From CAZNVB01 sp964651495 (lineage in GTDB: Bacteria > Acidobacteriota > Aminicenantia > Aminicenantales > UBA8522): 18,973 bases of DNA. The position numbers were made by a program, and so were the translations under genes. This document shows positions 1 to 6,017 of the stretch, one piece after another. The number at the start of each line of letters is the position of its first letter. The first letter of the stretch is position 1. The DNA is taken from assembly GCA_964651495.1 (NCBI GenBank), contig CAZYWP010000053.1, forward strand, positions 1-18,973. Reading direction: 5' to 3'. Under the pieces are notes generated by a model. The model was not told where the DNA came from, searched no databases, and saw only the letters and a list, made by a program, of their open reading frames with translations.

Positions 1-145
1 CTTTGCTGTCGCAAATCAGCAAACTCGCTTCAGTCGAGAAACCGTGCCCGCTCAGGATTCGACGGACTTCCTCACCCAACACCCTCGCCTCTTGCCCCGG
101 GGGACCCCCGAACCGCGTCACCCATCGGGTGTCAGGCTTTCATTC
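1..145. other. Palindrome-rich window edge; possible truncated minus-strand ORF
   Basis: No gene can be named here. The stretch holds several short inverted repeats in a row: TTTGCTG/CAGCAAA at 2-23, a CTCG/CGAG stem near 25-39, CGGGG/CCCCG near 97-109 and CACCC/GGGTG at 119-131. On the minus strand an open frame begins at a GTG at 121-119 and runs off the window after about 40 codons. It reads like plausible protein (VTRFGGPPGQEARVLGEE...) with GC-rich third positions, but no start signal is convincing and an in-frame stop lies just upstream of the GTG. An opposing plus-strand frame (3-236) is equally open and equally unrecognised. The region is either a structured intergenic repeat or the start of a divergent gene; the sequence seen cannot decide. 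From about 146 to 240 I see nothing recognisable. Confidence 0.3.
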
Positions 146-270
146 CGATCTCCTAACTATCATAAGGATTGGGGATACTGAAGGGGCGCTATCGGCAATT
201 CTGAGAATCCAGAGCAAATGTTATTCTTATCGCTGATCTGGGTTAAAATAGCCTGGAGGAGGTGAAGATC

Positions 271-1845
271 ATGAAATCGATGACCGGACGATTCGTTTTT
301 TGCCCCGTGATGCTCTCATTTTTATTATCTTATGGCCTGATGGCCCAGGAACCCTCGCTCTCCGACCTGACCAGGGTACGGAGCGGCCGGTCGGCGGCCG
401 TTACCTCGTCCGACCCGGACTTCCGCTCCAACCTCGACCGGGTCACCTACGTCAAGCCCGGTGAGACTCTGGTCATGGCCGAAATTCCCGGGCCGGCCGT
501 CATCCAGCACATCTGGCTGACTTTCAACCAAGCCCGGCCAAACTGGCTGGAAAAGGGAGGGTCGGCCAACCCGGCCGAAATCGTCCTGCGGATGTACTGG
601 GATGATGCCGCGGAGCCGGCCGTGGAAGCGCCGCTGGGGGATTTTTTCGCCGCCGGGTTCGGGCTGCGAAACGAAATCCGCTCCCTACCCGTGGCAGTCG
701 AAGGCGGGGACGGCTACAACTGCTACTGGCCGATGCCGTTCAAAAAAAAGGCCAGGATCACGGCCACCAACGAAGGAGAGAAGAACGTCCGGAGCTTCTA
801 TTACCATATCGATTACCTCAAGGTGGATGACCTGCCCGCCGACACGGCTTATTTTTGCGCTCAGTACCGGCAGGAATTTCCCCAGCAGGCCGGCCGTGAC
901 TACCTGATATTAGAGGCCGAAGGACAGGGCCATTATGTCGGGACGGTCATGTCGGCGCGGTCGAGGTCGCCACTTTGGTTCGGAGAGGGCGACGTCCGGG
1001 TCTATGTGGACGGGGATCAGAAACCGACCATCCAGGGCACGGGCACGGAGGACTACTTTTTGCTGGCCTGGGGGCTTGACCCGGCCCTGCATCCCTATTT
1101 CGGCTGCACCTACATGAGCGCCGGCGCCGACGACCTGGGCGTCCAATACACGCTTTACCGGTGGCACATCCCGGACCCGATCCGGTTCAGCAAGTCTCTG
1201 CGCTTCGAAATCGAGCACACCGGATGGATCACGGCGGACGAGACCGAGTCGGACAAGGTGGAGGGCCATGTGGAAAGGGAAGACGACATGGCCACCGTCG
1301 CTTTCTGGTACCAGGTCGGCCAGCCCAAGCGTTTTGCCGCGCTGCCGCCGCTCCAAGAAAGGATCTTTCCCAACCTGGACATCATTATCGAAGGGAAGGA
1401 CTTGATAGCGCGAGTCAAAAAGGCCGATGGGGAAGTGGAGCTGCAGGAAGGCTACGACTGGACCGATAGCGGCCAGCTCTTTTTCCGGCCGTCTTCCGAC
1501 CGCCCCGTCCTCGAACTCGAGTTCGAAATCGAAAAGGAGGAATATCGCGGCCTGGTGCTGCGGTTCACCAAGGCCGGCGATTACGGAATCTACAAAATGC
1601 TGCTGGACGGCAAAGACGTTGTCGACATTGAAAAAAAGGACTGGCTCCGGTCGGTCGATTTCTACTCGGAGAGCATGACGGTCAGCGATATCTATGTCGG
1701 CAGCCTTCGCCTGCCCAAAGGAAAACACACCTTGCGCCTGGAGGGTGTCGGCCGGAACCCGCTCTCCAAGGGGATGCTCCTCGGCCTCGATTCGGTCCGC
1801 CTCCGCGAGCGCTGGAACAAAAAGCGCCCTCTTCTCCGCAAATAA
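271..1845 (+). CDS. Secreted DUF2961 / GH172-type glycoside hydrolase
   Basis: A 524-residue protein from the ATG at 271. A GGAGGAGG Shine-Dalgarno at 255-262 sits 8 bases before this ATG; the GTG at 262 overlaps the SD and is less likely. Residues 1-22 form a Sec signal peptide ending ..SYGLMA before QEPS. The mature N-terminus has the DUF2961 pattern: the IPGPAVIQHIWLTF strand, then LRMYWDDAAEPAVEAPLGDFF. The signature GTGTEDYF follows, with Glu260 as a candidate catalytic acidic residue. The family is now classed as GH172, whose characterised members cleave fructofuranose- or D-arabinofuranose-containing glycans. The C-terminal ~150 residues look like an added beta-rich domain. It lies upstream of a symporter and a fucosidase on the same strand, which suggests a periplasmic role in glycan breakdown. 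The family call is firm; the substrate is unknown. Confidence 0.85.
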   Translation: MKSMTGRFVFCPVMLSFLLSYGLMAQEPSLSDLTRVRSGRSAAVTSSDPDFRSNLDRVTYVKPGETLVMAEIPGPAVIQHIWLTFNQARPNWLEKGGSANPAEIVLRMYWDDAAEPAVEAPLGDFFAAGFGLRNEIRSLPVAVEGGDGYNCYWPMPFKKKARITATNEGEKNVRSFYYHIDYLKVDDLPADTAYFCAQYRQEFPQQAGRDYLILEAEGQGHYVGTVMSARSRSPLWFGEGDVRVYVDGDQKPTIQGTGTEDYFLLAWGLDPALHPYFGCTYMSAGADDLGVQYTLYRWHIPDPIRFSKSLRFEIEHTGWITADETESDKVEGHVEREDDMATVAFWYQVGQPKRFAALPPLQERIFPNLDIIIEGKDLIARVKKADGEVELQEGYDWTDSGQLFFRPSSDRPVLELEFEIEKEEYRGLVLRFTKAGDYGIYKMLLDGKDVVDIEKKDWLRSVDFYSESMTVSDIYVGSLRLPKGKHTLRLEGVGRNPLSKGMLLGLDSVRLRERWNKKRPLLRK

Positions 1846-1850
1846 CCGTG

Positions 1851-1879
1851 TTGACACTCTGTATCCGCTGATATATAAA
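1851..1879 (+). promoter_or_regulatory. Sigma70-type promoter for the symporter gene
   Basis: TTGACA at 1851-1856 and TATAAA at 1874-1879 are separated by exactly 17 bases, six bases after the stop of the GH172-type gene. Transcription would start near 1886, leaving a leader of about 95 bases before the TTG start at 1981. The symporter and probably the fucosidase can therefore be expressed apart from the upstream hydrolase gene. Confidence 0.65.
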
Positions 1880-1912
1880 ACCCCAGAAAACTCGACTCGC
1901 GGCTGGAAATCG

Positions 1913-1984
1913 ATGCGCAAGTCATTCGCCTCCTTGAAGGCCCAGCGTCTTCTCCTGATCATCGTCAAGGGATATCTCATTTGA
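1913..1984 (+). CDS. Possible 23-residue leader peptide coupled to the symporter
   Basis: A short ATG-initiated frame sits inside the leader of the symporter transcript. It encodes a basic N-terminus (MRKSFASLK) followed by a hydrophobic stretch (LLLIIV). Its TGA stop (1982-1984) overlaps the TTG start of the symporter (1981-1983), the usual geometry of translational coupling. Its own SD is weak (GGAA about 5 bases upstream). It may be a coupling or regulatory peptide, or chance. Confidence 0.25.
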   Translation: MRKSFASLKAQRLLLIIVKGYLI

Positions 1985-3390
1985 ACTGGATCTTTATCCT
2001 GGCCTATATGGGGCTTCAGCTCTGTATCGGCATCTGGATATCCAGGCGGATCCACTCGGAGAGCGATTATTTCGTCGGCGGCCGCAGCGTCTCCCTTCCA
2101 CTGGTGACATTCTCGCTTTTTGCTACCTGGTTTGGCGCGGAGACATGCATGGGTTCCTCGGCGGCCGTCTATCGGCAGGGACTGTCGGGAAGCCGGGCCG
2201 ACCCGTTCGGTTTCAGCCTTTGTCTGCTCCTGCTGGGATTGCTTCTGGCCGGCAAGCTGCGCCGGGGCAATTATGTGACCTTGGCCGATTACTACCGCGA
2301 GCGCTACGGCTCCCTAGTTGAAAAATTCTCCGTTTGGATCATGATCCCTTCATCGCTGATCTGGGGAGCGGCGCAGATCCGGGCCTTCGGACAGGTGATC
2401 GCGGCGACGACTCCTTTGCCCGTCAACCCGGGGATCGCCGTCGCGGCCTTGTTCGTGCTGATCTATACTCTTTTAGGCGGGCTGCTGGGGGACATTTATA
2501 CCGACTTTATCCAGGGCATTTTTGTCATCCTCGGGCTTGTTCTTTTGCTCGCCGCCATTTTTCAGAGCGCACCCGGGTGGAAGGAACTGCTCGGTACCAT
2601 GGAGCCGGCGAGATGGAGCTTCATCGGCCCCGGCGAATCCTCTCTCGCCAGGATTGACCGCTGGATGGTACCCATCCTGGGATCGCTCGTTACACAGGAA
2701 ACCATTTCCCGGGTCCTGGCCGCAAGATCCGTATCTGTCGCCCGGAGGGCGAGTTTCATCGCCTGCGGAATGTACCTCGCCCTGGGCTCTATTCCGGTGT
2801 TCCTCGGTCTCCTCGGGCCGTTTATTTTTCCCGGGCTTGCGGACTCGGAGCAGTTCCTGATCCAGTTGGCCGAACAGCAGCTGCCCAACCTCCTGTTCAT
2901 TGTCTTTTCGGGGGCGCTGATCTCGGCCATCATCTCGACCGTGGACAGCATCCTGCTGGCGATTTCCGCCCTGTTGTCGCACAACCTGATCGTCCCCGTC
3001 TTCGGCATTAGGAGCGAGCGGGGCCGGGTGCTGACCGCCAGAATGACCGTCCTGGGGGGAGGTATATTGGCCTACGTGATCGCCATCTACGGCAAAGGGA
3101 TTTACGAACTCGTCCTCACCGCCTCGGCGTTCGGAACGGCGGGAATCCTTGTGGTGACGATGATGGGATTGTACTCGCGCTGGGGCCGGAAGGAAGCCGC
3201 GATCAGCGCCATGATCGCGGGGTTGATTCTCACGCCCATGGCCACCTATGTCTGGAGGCTCCAAGCGCCGTTTCTGACCTCCATTGCGGGCTCGCTGGCG
3301 GCGTTTGCGGGGGGGGCCGTGCTGGCGAGCCGGCGGGAAGCATGGTCACGGCTTAGACCTTCAATCCTTGGGGCAAAGGAAAAGCGGTAA
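1981..3390 (+). CDS. Sodium:solute symporter (SSS family)
   Basis: An integral inner-membrane transporter of 469 residues, normal for the SSS family, which uses the sodium gradient to import sugars, sugar acids, amino acids or related solutes. The N-terminus (WIFILAYMGLQLCIGIWISRR) is followed by SESDYFVGGRSVSLPL, the typical loop after helix 1, and a LATWFGAET-like segment (LFATWFGAETCMGSSAAVY) in helix 2. About 12-13 hydrophobic segments follow. SAIISTVDSILLAISAL matches the helix carrying the conserved Ser/Thr sodium ligands (STVDS). No ATG is available; the TTG at 1981 has AAGGGA eight bases upstream and overlaps the stop of a short leader frame. Placement between two secreted glycoside hydrolases suggests a sugar or glycoside released by them, but the substrate cannot be read from sequence. 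Confidence 0.85.
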   Translation: MNWIFILAYMGLQLCIGIWISRRIHSESDYFVGGRSVSLPLVTFSLFATWFGAETCMGSSAAVYRQGLSGSRADPFGFSLCLLLLGLLLAGKLRRGNYVTLADYYRERYGSLVEKFSVWIMIPSSLIWGAAQIRAFGQVIAATTPLPVNPGIAVAALFVLIYTLLGGLLGDIYTDFIQGIFVILGLVLLLAAIFQSAPGWKELLGTMEPARWSFIGPGESSLARIDRWMVPILGSLVTQETISRVLAARSVSVARRASFIACGMYLALGSIPVFLGLLGPFIFPGLADSEQFLIQLAEQQLPNLLFIVFSGALISAIISTVDSILLAISALLSHNLIVPVFGIRSERGRVLTARMTVLGGGILAYVIAIYGKGIYELVLTASAFGTAGILVVTMMGLYSRWGRKEAAISAMIAGLILTPMATYVWRLQAPFLTSIAGSLAAFAGGAVLASRREAWSRLRPSILGAKEKR

Positions 3391-3495
3391 TTTTATTAAC
3401 CTGCACTATTATGAACGCGATTTTTTGTGTTACCTTGTTTTTGAATAAGTCAGGTAAGGAGGAGTTTATGAAGGTACTCATGAAAAACCGGCTGG

Positions 3496-3539
3496 CCTTA
3501 TCTCTCCCCACTCCGGTGAGGGGAAGGGACAAGATAAGG
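3496..3539 (+). promoter_or_regulatory. Hairpin overlapping the fucosidase ribosome-binding site
   Basis: CCTTATCT (3496-3503) pairs perfectly with AGATAAGG (3532-3539). Inside lies a second stem, CCC/GGG plus CAC/GTG around a TCCG loop, with one bulged A. The 3' arm overlaps the AAGGAGGG SD (3536-3543) of the ATG at 3552, so the folded RNA would hide part of that site. The purine/pyrimidine-rich arms resemble the palindromic elements elsewhere in the window, so it may be an inserted repeat rather than an evolved switch. Confidence 0.45.
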
Positions 3540-3551
3540 AGGGCCCCTCGG

Positions 3552-4931
3552 ATGCGGTGTTGCCGCTGGCTGTCGTTGGTTCTTCTGTCGTTTCTTGTTT
3601 TACCCTGGGGTTGCGCCAAGAAAGCAGCCGAACCTCCGGCTCCCCTGAGCGAACACGATGCCCGGATGGCCTGGTGGAGGGAGGCGCGCTTCGGGATGTT
3701 CATCCACTGGGGCCTCTACGCGATTCCGGCCGGCGAATGGAATGCCGAGACCAAGCATGCCGAATGGATCCGGACGACGGCCCGCATTCCGCTCCAAGTC
3801 TATGATCGATTCGTCGGCCAGTTCAACCCGCTGAAATTTAACGCGGAAGAATGGGTCCGCCTGGCCAGGGACGCGGGCATGAAGTACATCGTCATCACCT
3901 CCAAGCACCATGACGGATTCTGCCTGTTCGATTCGCAATACACGGATTTCGACGTCATGTCGACGCCCTTCGGCCGGGATATCCTCAGGGAACTGAGCGA
4001 GGCCTGCCGCCGGGCCGGGCTCAAGATGTGCTGGTACCACTCCATCATGGACTGGCACCACCCGGACTACCTGCCCCGCCGCGACTGGGAGACGGACCGG
4101 CCGACCGAGGGGGCCGATTTCGACCGTTATGTGGCCCATATGAAAAACCAGCTCCGCGAACTGGTGGGAAATTACGGCGAGATCGGTGTGCTCTGGTTCG
4201 ACGGAGAGTGGGAGAACACCTGGAGCAACGAGCGCGGAAAAGACCTGTATAATTATGTTCGCGGCCTCCAGCCGTCGATCATCATCAACAACCGCGTGGA
4301 TGTGGGCCGGGCCGGCATGCAGGGATTGACCAAATCCGGCGAGTACGTCGGCGATTTCGGGACGCCGGAGCAGGAGATCCCGCCCACCGGACTGTCCGGT
4401 GTGGACTGGGAAACCTGCATGACCATGAACAACAACTGGGGCTATAACAAGCAGGACGACAACTGGAAGTCGGTTGCAGACCTGATCCGGAAACTGGCAG
4501 ACATCGCCTCCAAGGGTGGAAACTTTCTGCTCAACGTCGGTCCTACGGCCGAAGGCGTGTTCCCCCCGCCGAGCATCGAACGGCTGGAGGCGATCGGAAA
4601 ATGGATGAAGGTCAACGGCGAAGCGATCTACGGCACCCAGGCCAGCCCCTTCCAGGCGCTGGAGTGGGGGAGGTGCACGCAGAAGGCGGTCGCCGGCGGG
4701 ACGCGCCTGTACCTGCATGTCTTCGACTGGCCGGAAGACGGCCGGCTGGTCGTCCCCGGCATCGCCAATAAGCCCGGCCGGGCTTATCTCCTGGCCGACG
4801 TTCAGAAGACTCGGCTGGCCGCTTCCCGGGATGCGGGCGCCATCGTCATCGAACTGCCGGCGGATGCCCCCGACCAGGTGGACAGCGTAGTCGTCCTGGA
4901 TATCAAGGGAAAGCTGGTGGGACGTCCTTGA
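3552..4931 (+). CDS. GH29 alpha-L-fucosidase, probable lipoprotein
   Basis: Hydrolyses terminal alpha-L-fucose from glycans. The GH29 core begins with MAWWREARFGMFIHWG and includes YIVITSKHHDGFCLFDS, then LWFDGEWENTW, where Asp217 (numbered from 3552) is the expected nucleophile in the WFDG motif. KGGNFLLNVGPTAEG closes the barrel and a short beta domain follows. From the ATG at 3552 (SD AAGGAGGG, spacing 8) the protein is 459 residues. It starts with a compact signal peptide (MRCCRWLSLVLLSFLVL) ending at Cys21 in PWGC, a slightly non-canonical lipobox, so membrane anchoring is likely but not certain. An in-frame ATG at 3468 also has a strong SD (AAGGAGG, 3456-3462); it would add 28 residues before the signal peptide, encoded by a hairpin element. 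It follows the symporter by 161 bases and probably shares its promoter. Confidence 0.9.
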   Translation: MRCCRWLSLVLLSFLVLPWGCAKKAAEPPAPLSEHDARMAWWREARFGMFIHWGLYAIPAGEWNAETKHAEWIRTTARIPLQVYDRFVGQFNPLKFNAEEWVRLARDAGMKYIVITSKHHDGFCLFDSQYTDFDVMSTPFGRDILRELSEACRRAGLKMCWYHSIMDWHHPDYLPRRDWETDRPTEGADFDRYVAHMKNQLRELVGNYGEIGVLWFDGEWENTWSNERGKDLYNYVRGLQPSIIINNRVDVGRAGMQGLTKSGEYVGDFGTPEQEIPPTGLSGVDWETCMTMNNNWGYNKQDDNWKSVADLIRKLADIASKGGNFLLNVGPTAEGVFPPPSIERLEAIGKWMKVNGEAIYGTQASPFQALEWGRCTQKAVAGGTRLYLHVFDWPEDGRLVVPGIANKPGRAYLLADVQKTRLAASRDAGAIVIELPADAPDQVDSVVVLDIKGKLVGRP

Positions 4932-4939
4932 CTTCCCCG

Positions 4940-4964
4940 CCGGCCGAAGATATATTTTGGCCGG
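4940..4964 (+). terminator. Hairpin after the fucosidase gene
   Basis: CCGGCCGAA (4940-4948) pairs with TTTGGCCGG (4956-4964), including one G-U pair, around a 7-base loop, beginning nine bases after the fucosidase stop. No T tract follows, so it is only a weak intrinsic terminator candidate. It could also stabilise the fucosidase mRNA or shape the leader of the next gene. Confidence 0.35.
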
Positions 4965-4986
4965 GTTTAGCGGGATTGACCACGTT

Positions 4987-5793
4987 ATGTTGATCATCGG
5001 TGAGCGGCTGAATTCGAGCCGGAAGAGCATCCTCGATGCCTTCGAGCAGCGGGATGGGCAGTACCTGATCGACCAGGCGGTCAAGCAAGAACGCGCCGGC
5101 GCCGCCTACATCGACCTCAACGCCGCCGCCCTTCTCGATGGCGAAGAGGATGCCCTCCGCTGGGCCGTTCCCCTTCTGCAGGAGAACCTGAGCATTCCTC
5201 TTTCCCTCGACACTCCGAACCCGGAAGCGATGAAAGCGGCTCTCCAAGCGTACCGCGGACGGCCGGTCCTGAATTCCCTGACCGCGGAGAGGAAACGCCT
5301 TGATGCCCTACTGCCTTTAATCAGAGAGTTCCGGCCCCGAGTCATCGCCCTCTGCCTGGATGAGAGCGGTCCCGCGGGCACGGTGGAGCGGGCGCTCGCT
5401 CTTGCCGAGAGGCAGGTCACCCTGCTCACCGCCCAAGGGATTGCCGTCGAAGATATCTTCATCGACCCCCTTATCCGCCCGGTCGGTGTCGACTGGCGAT
5501 CAGGCTCGCTTTTTCTTGAATCGGTCGAGAGAGTAAAGGCGCACCTGCCCGGGGTCCGGACGGTTGCCGGGCTGAGCAACGTCTCCTTCGGGCTCCCTCG
5601 CCGCAGGCTCTTGAACAGGACTTTTCTCATCCTAGCCCTCCAGAAGGGCCTGGATGCGGCGATCTGCGACCCTCTCGACGCCGAACTTCAGGCCGGCCTT
5701 CGCGCCGCCCGGGCATTGCTCGGACAAGATCCCTCGCTCAGGGATTATCTAAGGTTTATCCGGGAAAAAGCCAAATCCGAACCCGAAAAATAA
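4987..5793 (+). CDS. Methyltetrahydrofolate:corrinoid methyltransferase (pterin-binding, AcsE/MeTr-like)
   Basis: A single pterin-binding TIM-barrel protein of 268 residues, the size of free-standing MeTr/AcsE proteins, which move the methyl group of methyl-tetrahydrofolate to a cobalamin-bearing protein. It opens LIIGERLNSSRKSI, the standard family beginning. The residues that hold the pterin and catalyse transfer are present: Asp in LSLDTPN, Asn in VLNSLTAE, Asp in IDPLIRP and Asn in GLSNVSFGLP. I chose ATG 4987 because family members begin at this point; a TTG at 4957 lies inside the preceding hairpin. The SD is weak. No corrinoid protein, CO dehydrogenase or acetyl-CoA synthase gene is nearby. 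The convergent neighbour is a homocysteine methyltransferase-MTHFR fusion, which favours a role in methionine synthesis or methyl-folate use over the Wood-Ljungdahl pathway. Family call firm, partner unknown. Confidence 0.85.
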   Translation: MLIIGERLNSSRKSILDAFEQRDGQYLIDQAVKQERAGAAYIDLNAAALLDGEEDALRWAVPLLQENLSIPLSLDTPNPEAMKAALQAYRGRPVLNSLTAERKRLDALLPLIREFRPRVIALCLDESGPAGTVERALALAERQVTLLTAQGIAVEDIFIDPLIRPVGVDWRSGSLFLESVERVKAHLPGVRTVAGLSNVSFGLPRRRLLNRTFLILALQKGLDAAICDPLDAELQAGLRAARALLGQDPSLRDYLRFIREKAKSEPEK

Positions 5794-5820
5794 TCGCCCC
5801 TTCCCTCACAGACTGTGAAA

Positions 5821-6009
5821 ACCCCCTCCTTCCAACCTCCCCCCACCGAGAGACTCTGTCGCGATGTCATTGCGAAAGAGCGAAGCGATCGAAGCAATCT
5901 CATAATGTATTGAAAAGAAAGGGGATTGCCGCGCTCCCGACGGTTGCTCGCAATGACAAATTGCAATTGCGACACAGTCTCCGCTGGGGGAGGATAAAGG
6001 AGAGGGGGA
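5821..6009. repeat. Nested inverted-repeat (MITE-like) element between convergent genes
   Basis: Several nested arms pair across about 190 bases. Outer arms are pyrimidine-rich (CCCCCTCCTTCC near 5822) and purine-rich (GGATAAAGGAG near 5992). GAGACTCTGTCGC (5850-5862) pairs with 5969-5981 with one mismatch. TGTCATTGCGA (5865-5875) pairs perfectly with 5948-5958, and GCAATC (5894-5899) with GATTGC (5924-5929). No coding potential is evident. It occupies nearly all the space between the MeTr stop (5793) and the fusion-gene stop (6018) and could also end transcription from both sides. The TCATTGCGA...GCAATCTC pattern resembles dispersed palindromic repeats common in some environmental bacterial genomes. 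Confidence 0.75.
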
Positions 6010-6017
6010 GTTCCGAA

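Noticed and set aside
1..145. Possible RNase P RNA 5' part on the minus strand (GAGGAA-GTCCG resembles the GAGGAAAGTCC core)
   Set aside because: The invariant core is one base short, the flanking pairing does not follow the RNase P layout, and most of the molecule would lie outside the window.
910..2055. Minus-strand open frame of 381 codons opposite the GH172-type gene
   Set aside because: Antisense shadow with no recognisable domain and no SD; the plus-strand product has a signal peptide and family signature.
3600..5084. Long minus-strand open frame (494 codons) opposite the fucosidase gene
   Set aside because: It mirrors the codon-aligned antisense of a clearly functional GC-rich gene and has no family motif; stop-free antisense frames are expected at this base composition.
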